Assembly: GCA_016845585.1 (NCBI GenBank)
Contig: JAERSO010000154.1
Coordinates: 1 to 64,000, forward strand
Direction of reading: 5' to 3'
Length of the DNA: 64,000 bases
Source of the DNA: Acidimicrobiaceae bacterium
Lineage (GTDB): Bacteria > Actinomycetota > Acidimicrobiia > Acidimicrobiales > Aldehydirespiratoraceae
Below are positions 51,979-60,871 of the stretch, in pieces. Each line of letters opens with the position of its first letter. Position 1 is the stretch's first letter. The translations under genes were made by a program, and so were the position numbers. The notes beneath the pieces were generated by a model. That model had not been told where the DNA came from. It worked only from the letters and a program-made list of their open reading frames with translations, and did not search any database.

Positions 51979-52499
51979 CCGACACTCCGACGCTCGAGGC
52001 ACATTGGTGTTTCGACGACTACACCGACCTCGATGCCGACGAGGCACCCTGTGTCCGTGCGCCGAGTGACGGAGACTGGTCTGCTTTCGCACCGCTGCTC
52101 GAGGAGAATGACGACGACATGGGTGCCGTCGTCCTCGCCCGCGGCGACGATGTCGTGCGGATCGTGGACTCCCTCATCGCCACCGTCCAGAACCTCTGCC
52201 TCGGGGCGATCCCCGATCTCGTCGACCGCAAGCATGTGGTTGTCCCCTACTTCATGCTCTACGGCTACATCCGAATGGACCCCGAAGCCTCGGATCAGCT
52301 CGTGCTCGGCGACGAGCTGCCGACCGTTCGATACCCGCGGGCCGAACTGATCCCGGCCCTGGTCGAGATCGGCCGCTCGTATCTCGAGTACCTCGAGACC
52401 TGTCGCGCCGACGATTCCGACTATGACGACGTTCGGGCCGGCGTACGAACGAAGCTCGCCGCCGCTGAGTCGGCGCTCGAGACCTGGGACGGCACCTGA
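51975..52499 (+). CDS. Putative immunity protein, acidic
   Basis: 174 residues, starting ATG 51975 within the toxin gene's stop (ATGA). Very acidic: 37 Asp/Glu against about 13 Lys/Arg, with clusters such as FDDYTDLDADE, EENDDDMG and ADDSDYDD. No signal peptide or membrane helix, so cytoplasmic. The acidity and position are those of immunity proteins that mask a basic nuclease active site. No family recognised. Confidence 0.55.
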   Translation: MTDTPTLEAHWCFDDYTDLDADEAPCVRAPSDGDWSAFAPLLEENDDDMGAVVLARGDDVVRIVDSLIATVQNLCLGAIPDLVDRKHVVVPYFMLYGYIRMDPEASDQLVLGDELPTVRYPRAELIPALVEIGRSYLEYLETCRADDSDYDDVRAGVRTKLAAAESALETWDGT

Positions 52500-52516
52500 G
52501 TCGCTAGTGCAGCGAC
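52500..52516. terminator. Short convergent hairpin after the immunity gene
   Basis: GTCGCT-AGTGC-AGCGAC, a 6-bp stem with a 5-nt loop, between the immunity gene stop and the hydrolase stop. Small; no U tract. Confidence 0.35.
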
Positions 52517-53349
52517 ATGAACCGCAGCATTGCGTCGCGGAATCCCTCGGGCTCGTCAATCGGCACGACATGGTCGCAGTCGGGGAACTCGACGAACTGA
52601 CAGACGGGGATCGTGTCGACCAGTCGCTGTGCGTTCTCCAGGGTGAGGTACTGCGACTCGGCTCCCCGCATCACGAGAGTCGGCACGTCGATCTCGGCGG
52701 CAGCAGCCCAGCCCGCATCCTCACCGCCGCGGAGCGCAATAGCGCCCGGCTTCTCCAGGGCGGGGTCGTAGCGCCACGTCCACGAACCATCCCCCTGCCG
52801 CTGGATCGCATTGCGAATCCGATGGGAGAGATGCGGGACCGAGGCGAACGGGCTGGCCGCCAGCTCGGTCTCGATCGCATGCTCCGGTGAATCGAATCGG
52901 ACAGTCTTCTCGAAATCGGTGTACATCTGGGCACGGGTCGACTTCGGAATCGATGGCGCGATATCGACCAGGACGAGTCGGGCAAGCTGCTCCGGCTTCG
53001 ATCCGGCGTAGCGGATCGACACCACGCCACCAAGCGACTGACCGACGAGGGTGACGTGGTTCAGGCCGAGGGCGGATACGAGCTCTCGCACATCGCCGAC
53101 CTGCGCATCGAGGTCATAGGTGTCGGCCCATTGCGACTCACCGTGGCCGCGGAGGTCGAGAGCGACGACTCGACAGTGCCGACTCATGTCGTCCGCGAAC
53201 GAGTCCCACTGTCGTGCGTGGGCCGTGAGGCCGTGCAACAACAGAAGCGTGTCGCGAGCTCCTTCCGGGCCGGACCAGTCCCGGTAGTGGAGTCGGACGT
53301 CGCCGAGATCGATCAGTTCGTCCTGTACACGCATGCCGCACTCTCTCAC
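52504..53349 (-). CDS. Alpha/beta hydrolase
   Basis: 281 residues from GTG 53349 (ATG 53334 also possible). LLLLHGLTAHARQWDSF, ALDLRGHGESQW, nucleophile elbow VGQSLGGVVS, the acid near VPTLVMRGAESQYLT, and His in FPDCDHVVPIDEPEGF. Substrate unknown. Overlaps the upstream dehydrogenase as GTGA. Confidence 0.88.
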   Translation of the reverse strand: MRECGMRVQDELIDLGDVRLHYRDWSGPEGARDTLLLLHGLTAHARQWDSFADDMSRHCRVVALDLRGHGESQWADTYDLDAQVGDVRELVSALGLNHVTLVGQSLGGVVSIRYAGSKPEQLARLVLVDIAPSIPKSTRAQMYTDFEKTVRFDSPEHAIETELAASPFASVPHLSHRIRNAIQRQGDGSWTWRYDPALEKPGAIALRGGEDAGWAAAAEIDVPTLVMRGAESQYLTLENAQRLVDTIPVCQFVEFPDCDHVVPIDEPEGFRDAMLRFMSLH

Positions 53350-54317
53350 GCGGTGAGATCGTCTCGGCCATCGACCACGACCTCGTGGCCGTGTGTCGGA
53401 GGTTCGCGATCGACGAGGTAGTCAGGGAATCCGACACCACGAAGGTCCTCCCCGCAATCGTCCTCGAGACGTTTCACCACCGTCGACGACCAGGCGCGGG
53501 GACCGAACCGTTCGAGGCCGTCGCGCATGATGTCGACGGCGACCGGCGACAGTTCGAGCGGCACGTCGAGGCGAGCGCCCAACTCGTCGAACAGCGCCAG
53601 ATCCTTCACTTCATGGTCCAAGGTGAAGTTGATGTTGTAGCTGCCGTTGAGGATGAGTTGCCCTTCCGTCTCATGGACAAAGGAGTTGCCTGACGACACA
53701 CGGATGGCCTCGTACGCCACATTGAGGTCGAGCCCTGACTTCTTGGCGACCATGAACGCCTCGCCGGTGGAGATCAGTTGCACCCCGGCCAGGTAGTTCG
53801 TGATGACCTTGAGCACCGACGCCGACCCGAGCCGGCCGGTGTGCACGATCTCGCGTCCCATGAGCGACAGAACTGGCAGGATCCGCTCGAAGGTTTCGCG
53901 CTCGCACCCGGCGAAGATCGCAATGTTGCCGGTCGAAGCCTTGTGGCACCCTCCGGACACCGGACAGTCCACAGCATGCCCACCCGCCGCCTCGACGAGC
54001 GCGCCAAGGCGCGTGACCTCGTCCTCGTCGGTCGTGCTCATCTCGAGCCAGATCGTGTCGGGTGTCAACCCGGCCAAGACACCGTCGGCGCCTTCCAGCA
54101 CGGCAGCAGAGACCACGGGCGAGGGCAGGCAGGTGATGACGAGGTCGTTGTCTCTGGCCATATCGGCCGCGGACTCTCCCCAGCTCGCCCCGGCGACCAG
54201 CAGCGGCTCGGCCACCTCCGGATCGAGGTCTCGCACCGTCACGTCGTGGCCACTGCGCACCAAGCTGCCCGACAACTTCGCCCCGACATTGCCGAGCCCG
54301 ATGAATCCGATTCTCAC
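53346..54317 (-). CDS. 3-hydroxyisobutyrate-dehydrogenase-family oxidoreductase
   Basis: 323 residues. IGFIGLGNVGAKLSGSLVRSGHDVTVRDLD nucleotide site, VITCLPSPVVSAAVL, EMSTTDEDEV, substrate loop DCPVSGGCHKASTGNIAIFAGC and the catalytic Lys region GSASVLKVITNYLAGVQ. Probably oxidises a beta-hydroxy acid. In one leftward group with the hydrolase and phytanoyl-CoA dioxygenase. Confidence 0.88.
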   Translation of the reverse strand: MRIGFIGLGNVGAKLSGSLVRSGHDVTVRDLDPEVAEPLLVAGASWGESAADMARDNDLVITCLPSPVVSAAVLEGADGVLAGLTPDTIWLEMSTTDEDEVTRLGALVEAAGGHAVDCPVSGGCHKASTGNIAIFAGCERETFERILPVLSLMGREIVHTGRLGSASVLKVITNYLAGVQLISTGEAFMVAKKSGLDLNVAYEAIRVSSGNSFVHETEGQLILNGSYNINFTLDHEVKDLALFDELGARLDVPLELSPVAVDIMRDGLERFGPRAWSSTVVKRLEDDCGEDLRGVGFPDYLVDREPPTHGHEVVVDGRDDLTA

Positions 54318-54343
54318 TGCCTTCTCCCGGTGAAGAGATTCCC

Positions 54344-55306
54344 CTACTCACTGAGCCAGTCCTGGAAGACCGGCCCGTCGCACTCCCCCGTGATGATGCG
54401 TTCGCGTGCGTCATCCCACAGCCGGCTCCATGCCACAGGATCACGCAGCTCGGTTGCCGGATTCGACCGGCTTCGGGCCACGAACCCCGGAAAGGCCGGC
54501 CGCCCGCTCCGCTGGCCAACGGGGTGATACCGGATGTCGAAGCTCCAACGCAGCTGGTCGGAGAGGTTGGGCCGCGAGCAATGGATGTTCTGCTTGTCGA
54601 ACAAGACGATGCTGCCGCGTCGGGCGGGCAGCGGCTCCCCCTCGCGACCCGCGATGATGTCGACGGGCACGGTCGGTTCACGCGGGATCGGGCCGGGCAC
54701 ATGTCGGTGGGCGCCTTCCCGGTGACTCCCGGGAATCGAGACGAGGCAACCGTTCTCCTCGCTGGCATCGGTGATCGCCACCCACACTGTGACCTGGTCT
54801 GTCGACAGCGCTTCGGGAAGTACCGCCACGGTGTCCTGGTGCCAGCTCGTATTGCCGACGCTGGAGTGCGCCACGCTCTCGTCGCTGAGTCGAGCCAGCG
54901 GCGGCTTCAGCCGTACCTGCTGCACCGGACTCGATGCGATCTCCGAGCCGATCACCGACTCGACCACATCGAGAATCTTGGTGTTGGTGAGCAAGCCAAG
55001 GACCGCTGGTCCCGTGTGCGCGTGGTACGTGTCGGGATCGATGCCCCTGTTCATCAGCGGGAGCGAGATGTTGAACTCGTCGATGCACTCGGGGTGTCGC
55101 CGCACCATCGCCGTGTAGCGGTCGGCAAACGACAGCTCGGAGCCGGGCACGTCCGACTCCCCCGCTGCGGCGAGCCGCTGGGCGTAGGCCTCCAACACCG
55201 CCGCGTATTCCTCCTCGACCGGTCGCAGGTCCGCCTCGTCGAGAACGTCCTCCACCAGCAGGTAGCCGTCACGGTTGAACCGTTCCAGCTGATCGTTCGA
55301 CAACAT
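54344..55306 (-). CDS. Phytanoyl-CoA dioxygenase family protein
   Basis: 320 residues from ATG 55306. Fe(II)/2-oxoglutarate dioxygenase: HxD in SWHQDTVAVLPE, distal His in KQNIHCSRPNLSDQLRWSFDIRYHP, and Arg for 2-oxoglutarate. Hydroxylates a small or lipid substrate. Divergent from the PanB-like gene, 76 nt apart. Confidence 0.85.
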   Translation of the reverse strand: MLSNDQLERFNRDGYLLVEDVLDEADLRPVEEEYAAVLEAYAQRLAAAGESDVPGSELSFADRYTAMVRRHPECIDEFNISLPLMNRGIDPDTYHAHTGPAVLGLLTNTKILDVVESVIGSEIASSPVQQVRLKPPLARLSDESVAHSSVGNTSWHQDTVAVLPEALSTDQVTVWVAITDASEENGCLVSIPGSHREGAHRHVPGPIPREPTVPVDIIAGREGEPLPARRGSIVLFDKQNIHCSRPNLSDQLRWSFDIRYHPVGQRSGRPAFPGFVARSRSNPATELRDPVAWSRLWDDARERIITGECDGPVFQDWLSE

Positions 55307-55382
55307 CGCGATGACCCCAATCATTCGCAAGCGTTCAGTCGCGTCATTCTGCACCAGAAACGGTGTGGGGTACGGTCAAAAC

Positions 55383-56204
55383 ATGACACGAATTCTCGAC
55401 TACACGGGCCAGAGCGCCGACCGCACCGTCACCGTTGCCGACGTCGTCAGGCTGCACGGCTCGGGGAACCAGTTCGCCCAGGTCACGGCCTCCACGGCCG
55501 ACGAAGCAGCCGCCGCAGAGGCCGCAGGGATCGAGATGGTCGTCTGCATGTCGGACTTCGTGCCCGCGCTCCGCCAGGGTTCGTCTCGCGTGTTCGTCAC
55601 CGCGGCCATCGACTTCACCGGTGCGATCACTCCGGACGACCTTCTCGGCGTGGCCCTCGAGTCACTCGAGAACGGCGCCGACGCGGTGATCACCGCCCGT
55701 CGTCTCGAGGTGGTGGAGCTCCTCGCCGCCGAGGCAATCCCGGTCATGGGGCACCTCGGTTTCGTGCCGAAGAAGTCGAACCTCTTCGGCGGGGTCCGTG
55801 GTGTCGGCAAGACCGCCGATGAGGCCGAGTGGCTCTGGGGCCACTTCCGCCGACTCGAGGATGCCGGCGCGTTCGCCGTCGAGTGTGAGCTGATTCCCGC
55901 AGACGTTATGGCGGAGATCCATCAGCGGACCCGCCTCTCGACCATCTCTCTGGGTTCTGGTCCGACCGCAGATGTGTCGTTCCTCTTCACCTCTGACATC
56001 TGCGGCGAGAGCGATCACATCCCCCGCCATGCCCGTCAGTACGGCGACCTCGCCCGCCTCCAACAGCAGATCCGGGACGAACGGGTCGAAGCGCTCCGCG
56101 CCTTTCGCGCCGACGTCGCTGCGCAGGCGTTCCCCGGCGAATCCGAGACCATCGGCATCGATGGGAGCGAGTTGCACGAGTTCATCAATCGACTCGGGGG
56201 TTAG
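55383..56204 (+). CDS. PanB-like phosphoenolpyruvate-superfamily TIM-barrel protein
   Basis: 273 residues. The block VMGHLGFVPKKSNLFGG matches ketopantoate hydroxymethyltransferase (GHxGxxPQ), as do AGAFAVECELIPADVMAEIHQRTRLSTISLGSG and TSDICG. The N-terminal metal-binding Asp of PanB (Y-D-x-P, VGDS) is not present (TASTADEAAAAEAAGIEMVVCMSD), so it may be a distant paralogue with another substrate. Possibly works with the neighbouring oxygenase/dehydrogenase group. Confidence 0.65.
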   Translation: MTRILDYTGQSADRTVTVADVVRLHGSGNQFAQVTASTADEAAAAEAAGIEMVVCMSDFVPALRQGSSRVFVTAAIDFTGAITPDDLLGVALESLENGADAVITARRLEVVELLAAEAIPVMGHLGFVPKKSNLFGGVRGVGKTADEAEWLWGHFRRLEDAGAFAVECELIPADVMAEIHQRTRLSTISLGSGPTADVSFLFTSDICGESDHIPRHARQYGDLARLQQQIRDERVEALRAFRADVAAQAFPGESETIGIDGSELHEFINRLGG

Positions 56205-56206
56205 AC

Positions 56207-56237
56207 ACCAAGACGGGCTGCTCCGACACGTCTTGGT
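56207..56237 (+). terminator. Terminator-like hairpin after the PanB-like gene
   Basis: ACCAAGACG and CGTCTTGGT form a perfect 9-bp stem with a 13-nt loop directly after the stop codon; followed by CTTCGC with no long U run. Confidence 0.5.
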
Positions 56238-56251
56238 CTTCGCGGCATCCG

Positions 56252-56989
56252 GTGCGAACATACGGCGTGGACTCAACTGAATACCTCTCGTCATTTCGCG
56301 CCGACGGCTCCCGAATCCGAACCATCGCAGAAGGCGACCTGACCGCCCCGGTGCCCTGCTGTGATGGTTGGTCGCTCGGCGACCTGGTCGGTCACGTCGG
56401 CGCGGTGCTGGTGATGGTCGATGACGTCGTCGAATCGGGCGAGCCCCCCTCCTCACGGCCGACGATCCCCGACGGCGTGGATCTGGCCTCGTTCTACGGC
56501 GATGCCTTCGATCGCCTTGATGCCACGCTCGCGAACACGGACCCCGCGGCCGGCGGCTGGAACTGGTCATCGGGCCCCCAGCTGTCGAGCTTCTGGTTCC
56601 GCCGGATCGCCCACGAGATGGCGGTGCACCGCTGGGACGCCGAAGCCGCAATCGACGATTGTCATACGATCCCCGCCGAACTGGCCAGCGACGGTATCGA
56701 TGAGTGGTTCGACGTCTACCTGCCCCGCAGCGTCGGCCGGGCCGAATCGCCCGTCACCCCAGGCGGCACGATCCATGTCCATTGCACCGACACCGAGGGT
56801 GAGTGGTGGGCGTCCATGGTCGACAGCGAGATCGAGCTCCTGCGGGAACACAAAAAGGGTGACGTGGTTGCGCGAGGTGGCGCCTCCGACCTGCTCCTCA
56901 TCCTGTGGGGCCGCATGGACCCGAGCGCGGCGGAAGTGTTCGGCGACGCTCCGGTACTCGACGCCTGGGTCACGGCGGCCGCCGGGTAA
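56252..56989 (+). CDS. Mycothiol-dependent maleylpyruvate isomerase family protein
   Basis: 245 residues from GTG 56252; GTG 56267 is an alternative start. N-terminal DinB-like MDMPI domain: PCCDGWSLGDLVGHVGAVL and FRRIAHEMAVHRWDAEAA supply the metal histidines. C-terminal domain IHVHCTDTEGEWW ... ASDLLLILWGR is the MDMPI-C (SCP-like) domain. The family uses mycothiol, consistent with an actinobacterium. Followed 3 nt later by the 2OG dioxygenase. Confidence 0.82.
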   Translation: MRTYGVDSTEYLSSFRADGSRIRTIAEGDLTAPVPCCDGWSLGDLVGHVGAVLVMVDDVVESGEPPSSRPTIPDGVDLASFYGDAFDRLDATLANTDPAAGGWNWSSGPQLSSFWFRRIAHEMAVHRWDAEAAIDDCHTIPAELASDGIDEWFDVYLPRSVGRAESPVTPGGTIHVHCTDTEGEWWASMVDSEIELLREHKKGDVVARGGASDLLLILWGRMDPSAAEVFGDAPVLDAWVTAAAG

Positions 56990-56992
56990 CTT

Positions 56993-58042
56993 ATGGACCA
57001 TGCCGGGCTCCCCACCGTCAGCTTGGCTGAGGACGGCGACGAAGAGGCGCTCGCCCAACACCTGACCGGCATCTTTCACCGGATCGGATTCCTGGTCGTG
57101 GTCCATCATGGGGTGTCAGGCGACCTCATCGACCGGGTCTTCGCGTCGATGCACCGCTTCTTTGCGCTGAGCGAGGGTGACAAGCGGTCGATCGACAAGC
57201 TGCACTCGCCATGGTTTCGGGGCTGGGAAGCTGTCGGCAGCGAATACACCAACAATCGCCGCGACGAACGCGAACAGATCGACATCTGGAGCGAGTGGCC
57301 GAGCCGATCCCGCGACGTCGAACCCCACTACCTCCGCCTGCTCGGCCCCAACCAATGGCCGCCGGCAAACATCCATGCCGGGCTCGAGGAGCTCATGGGT
57401 GAGTGGTACGCCGAGATGGGCGGTCTGGCCGGTCGACTCCTCCGGCTGATCGCGATCGGGCTCGGTCTTGCGCCCGACCACTTCGACCAGGTACTCGGCC
57501 CCGAGCCCATGTCGCTCACCAAGCTGATCCACTATCCCCCGACCCCGGTCGGCGGCGCAGGTGTCAACGCCCACCACGACGCCGGGTTCCTCACGGTCCT
57601 CGCCCCGGGGCCGACATCGGGACTCGAAGTCGACTTCCCCGGCCGGGGATGGGTGCCAGTACCCACGGTCGAAGGCGGCCTGGTGATCAACCTCGGCGAG
57701 AACCTGCAGGCGATGACCGGCAACTATCTCATCGCCACACCACACCGGGTCATCACCAGCAAGGAACGCTTCTCCGCCGGCTACTTCCACGGATCGTCGC
57801 TCGACGTTTCTCTTGCCCCGCTCGATCTTGACCCGCGCTTTGCCGCCGCCGTCGAGGCGAGTGATCACCACCGATCCGCCGGCTTCATGGCCCGGAAAGA
57901 AGAGACCGACCATGGCACCGCCGATATGGCTTCACCCCGTCCCGCGGCGACGTACGGCGAGCAGCTCTGGAACTACTTCAGCCGCAGCTATCCGACGAAC
58001 ATGGCCCGGCACCATGCCGACCTGATCCCCTTGGAGGATTGA
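56993..58042 (+). CDS. Isopenicillin-N-synthase-like Fe(II)/2-oxoglutarate oxygenase
   Basis: 349 residues. DIOX_N region LPTVSLAEDGDEEALAQHLTGIFHRIGFLVVVHHG, metal HxD in NAHHDAGFLTVL, distal His in TPHRVITSKERFSAGYF with the RxS 2-oxoglutarate site. Substrate unknown. Stop overlaps the next start by 1 nt (TGATG). Confidence 0.85.
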   Translation: MDHAGLPTVSLAEDGDEEALAQHLTGIFHRIGFLVVVHHGVSGDLIDRVFASMHRFFALSEGDKRSIDKLHSPWFRGWEAVGSEYTNNRRDEREQIDIWSEWPSRSRDVEPHYLRLLGPNQWPPANIHAGLEELMGEWYAEMGGLAGRLLRLIAIGLGLAPDHFDQVLGPEPMSLTKLIHYPPTPVGGAGVNAHHDAGFLTVLAPGPTSGLEVDFPGRGWVPVPTVEGGLVINLGENLQAMTGNYLIATPHRVITSKERFSAGYFHGSSLDVSLAPLDLDPRFAAAVEASDHHRSAGFMARKEETDHGTADMASPRPAATYGEQLWNYFSRSYPTNMARHHADLIPLED

Positions 58043-58890
58043 TGACCGACGAATCCACACCGACATGGGAGCGAGTACGGCTCGATCGCCCGGAGGAGGG
58101 CGTTGCCCGCATCACGCTCACTCGTGCCGAGGCCGCCAACGCGCAGGACTACTCGATGTTGGCGCAGCTCAACGAGGCATTCGACATTGCGGCACAGGAC
58201 GAGGCCTCACGGGTGATCGTGCTGGCGGCCGAAGGGAAACACTTCTCCTCGGGCCACGACACGTCGGCGCCGAACCCCGACATGAACGACTTCCCCACCA
58301 TCGGCACTCAATGCCACTTCGATGCCGAGGGCGCCGAGGGCTACATGGCCCGCGAGGCCGAGATGTACGTGGGTCTTTGTTGGCGGTGGCGCAACATCGC
58401 CAAACCGACAATCGCTCAGGTGCAGGGCAAGGTCATCGCCGGCGGGCTGATGCTCGTGTGGCCGATGGACATGATCGTCTGTTCCGAGGACGCCACGTTC
58501 AGCGACCCGGTCGTGGCGTTCGGGGTGAACGGCCACGAGTACTTCACCCATCCGTTCGAGGTCGGTGCCCGGCTGGCCAAGGACATGCTGTTCACCGGCC
58601 GGTCCATCGATGCCGAGGAGGCCTTGCGCGCCGGCATGGTCAGTCGGGTCGTGCCTCGGGACGATCTCGAATCAGAGACGCTCGCCCTCGCGGCCCACAT
58701 CGCCAAACGACCGATGTTCGGCCTCACATTGGCCAAGCAGTCGGTCAACAACTCGCTCGATGCAATGGGTATGTACACCGCGATCCAGTCGGCGTTCGGG
58801 CTCCATCACGTGGGCCACAGCCACAACATGCGCTTGTACGACAGCCTGATCAACCCCGCCGGGTTGAAGGTGATCCGCGACGAGGCCTGA
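58042..58890 (+). CDS. Enoyl-CoA hydratase/isomerase family
   Basis: 282 residues from ATG 58042 with GGAGG upstream. Crotonase fold: LAAEGKHFSSGHDTSAP, VQGKVIAGGLMLVWPMDMIVC, VVAFGVNGHEYFTHPFEVGARLAKDML. Catalytic Glu positions are atypical (VNGHEYFTH). Likely acts on an aromatic or branched acyl-CoA. Third gene of a probable operon with the MDMPI and 2OG oxygenase genes. Confidence 0.82.
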   Translation: MTDESTPTWERVRLDRPEEGVARITLTRAEAANAQDYSMLAQLNEAFDIAAQDEASRVIVLAAEGKHFSSGHDTSAPNPDMNDFPTIGTQCHFDAEGAEGYMAREAEMYVGLCWRWRNIAKPTIAQVQGKVIAGGLMLVWPMDMIVCSEDATFSDPVVAFGVNGHEYFTHPFEVGARLAKDMLFTGRSIDAEEALRAGMVSRVVPRDDLESETLALAAHIAKRPMFGLTLAKQSVNNSLDAMGMYTAIQSAFGLHHVGHSHNMRLYDSLINPAGLKVIRDEA

Positions 58891-58891
58891 G

Positions 58892-59305
58892 CTACTTGCT
58901 GTCGTTGCCGGCGAAGTGGGGAACCGAGTCGTCGAGTGAGTTGTGCGGCTGTGCGTCACCGGCGAACCAGACGCCGGCGAGGGCCGTGTGCGACGCATCA
59001 TCGAGCACACCGACCATGACGCTGGTCGACTCCGGCGTGTCGGCGGCACGGAAGAACAGTGTGCTCCCACATCCGCGGCAGAACCCGTAGGACGCATAGC
59101 CGAGATCAATCCACTCGAATTGTTCGTCCGGGTCCTCGATCAGCAGTTCGTCGGTCGGTGTCCGGGCTGCAGCCACGAAGTTCCCGGTGATCCGTCGACA
59201 GTTCTCGCAATGGCAGTGCAAGACCCCCTGCATCGGACCGTCGATACGGATCTGCACGTCGCCGCACAGGCATTGCCCGGTGCGGCCTCTGGGAGTCTCG
59301 GCCAT
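58892..59305 (-). CDS. GFA-family (glutathione-dependent formaldehyde-activating-like) protein
   Basis: 137 residues. Zinc Cys set: QCLCGDVQ, CHCENCRRITG and YGFCRGCGSTLFF, with metal sites typical of the GFA/CENP-V domain. The original enzyme binds S-hydroxymethylglutathione; the family also covers unrelated functions, so a formaldehyde role next to amine demethylation is only suggestive. Confidence 0.82.
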   Translation of the reverse strand: MAETPRGRTGQCLCGDVQIRIDGPMQGVLHCHCENCRRITGNFVAAARTPTDELLIEDPDEQFEWIDLGYASYGFCRGCGSTLFFRAADTPESTSVMVGVLDDASHTALAGVWFAGDAQPHNSLDDSVPHFAGNDSK

Positions 59306-59331
59306 GCCGGCACGCTAGTGCCGAGTCGTGC

Positions 59332-59742
59332 TCAGTAGAACTGATCGATCATCAACTGATTGCCGTCGGGGTCCTTCAACATGATGAACTCCGGACCCTC
59401 ATCGGCCTCGGTCTCGCGATCGATCTCGACCCCGGCGGCCTTCAGTCGCTGCTCGATCACACGCACGTCGGTGAAACCCTCGACCGGTTCGGGCAATCCC
59501 GGCTCGGCGTCAGCTGCCCCGGCCACCCATTCCTGTGCGATCCCTGGGTTGAACGTGAGGATGTCGCCCTCGATGTGCTCCGCGAAGAGGCCGAGCTTCG
59601 TGGTGCCGTTGCCGATGATCCGGAACCGCCCCTCACCGCCCAACTCGGTGAAACCGAGTGCGGCGTAGAACGCCAGCGAGGCATCGAGATCAGCCACCTT
59701 CAGGCTGACCGAGAAGCATCCGAGATCCAGTGATTCCGTCAT
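59332..59742 (-). CDS. Glyoxalase/VOC-family protein
   Basis: 136 residues from ATG 59742. VOC fold: FSVSLKVADLDASLAFYAALGFTEL, RFRIIGNGTTKLGLF, and FIMLKDPDGNQLMIDQFY with the C-terminal metal Glu position occupied by Asp/Gln. Function unknown. Confidence 0.78.
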   Translation of the reverse strand: MTESLDLGCFSVSLKVADLDASLAFYAALGFTELGGEGRFRIIGNGTTKLGLFAEHIEGDILTFNPGIAQEWVAGAADAEPGLPEPVEGFTDVRVIEQRLKAAGVEIDRETEADEGPEFIMLKDPDGNQLMIDQFY

Positions 59743-59809
59743 GGTTCGACCGTAGCGCCGACTCGCGGGCAAGATCAGGGCCGTTCACTTCACGCGAAAG
59801 GCCCCGAAC

Positions 59810-60211
59810 ATGCCAGTCATCAATGGCGCCGCCGACTACAGCGACCTCATGCTGCGGTTTCGCCGCGCCTACCACCGCGCGGATGCCGAGCTCCTCGCCG
59901 AGGTGCTGGGCGATGGATTCGAATGGCACAACCATTGGTTCTCGGTCGATGCGCCCAACTCCACCGGCCAAGTGCTCACGAGCCTCGACGAGTTGATCGT
60001 GGAACTCGAGCGCCGCAAGGAGCACTGGACCGATGTGTGGTTCGAGGGGATGGTCGAGCACTATTCCCCTGGCTTGGTCACCCAGACGTTCACGATCTCC
60101 GGGAAGGACGACGGTGTGCCGTTCGAGCGTGGGGCCGTCGACCTCTACACCGTCACCGAAGACGAGAAGATCGTGAAGAAGGACACCTACTGGAAGTATG
60201 CGGCCGGCTGA
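59810..60211 (+). CDS. SnoaL/NTF2-like protein
   Basis: 133 residues. Cone-shaped NTF2-like fold: LMLRFRRAYHRADAELLAEVLGDGFEWHNHWFS, GQVLTSLDELIVELERRKEHWTDV, and AVDLYTVTEDEKIVKKDTYWK. Could be an isomerase, hydrolase or ligand binder; no catalytic residue is identified. Confidence 0.7.
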   Translation: MPVINGAADYSDLMLRFRRAYHRADAELLAEVLGDGFEWHNHWFSVDAPNSTGQVLTSLDELIVELERRKEHWTDVWFEGMVEHYSPGLVTQTFTISGKDDGVPFERGAVDLYTVTEDEKIVKKDTYWKYAAG

Positions 60212-60310
60212 GTGCCCTGGAGAGAGAAGGCCGCCCCGACGAAGCCTGCGGTGATGACCGCTTCGAGAGACGCTCCGCCGGACCGCGACGCAACCGGCTA
60301 GGCATGTGCC

Positions 60311-60871
60311 GTGACGATCGCAGATGACGATGGCTTCGCCGAACACCTCGACCAGGTGCTGGTCGGCGGTCGTGAGCCGGTGACGATCGTGATCGCCGAC
60401 TACGACCCGGCATGGCCCGCACGCTTCGAGGTCGAGCGGTGCCGGATCGCCACCGCGCTCGGGACACTCGCGCGGCGGATCGATCACGTCGGTTCGACCG
60501 CGGTTCCGGGGCTCGCCGCCAAGCCGATCATCGACATCCAGGTCGGTGTCACCCTTCCACAGGACCCTGACGAGATCGTTCCCCCGCTCGTTGCGGAGGG
60601 CTACGTACTCCGTGTTCAGGAGCCGGATCATGTGATGCTGCGCACACCGGACCGCGACGTCCATGTCCACATCTGGCTCCTCGATCCGGCCGACGAACAC
60701 CGCCACCTGCTGCTCCGAAACTGGCTCCGGGCGAACCCCGACGATCGACAGCGATACGAAGACCTGAAACGCGAGCTCGCCACACAACAGTGGGACGACA
60801 TGAACTACTACGCCCGGGCCAAGGGTGACCTCATCGCCGAGATCCTCGAGCGGGCCGAGCACGGGAAGTGA
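60311..60871 (+). CDS. GrpB/UPF0157 nucleotidyltransferase-fold protein
   Basis: 186 residues from GTG 60311. Family block VIADYDPAWPARFEVERCRIATALGTLARRIDHVGSTAVPGLAAKPIIDIQVGV, with the HVGSTAVPGL and Asp pair of the nucleotidyltransferase-like fold; also HVHIWLLDPADEHRHLLLRNWLR. Biochemical role is not established. Stop shares a base with the next start (TGATG). Confidence 0.88.
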   Translation: MTIADDDGFAEHLDQVLVGGREPVTIVIADYDPAWPARFEVERCRIATALGTLARRIDHVGSTAVPGLAAKPIIDIQVGVTLPQDPDEIVPPLVAEGYVLRVQEPDHVMLRTPDRDVHVHIWLLDPADEHRHLLLRNWLRANPDDRQRYEDLKRELATQQWDDMNYYARAKGDLIAEILERAEHGK

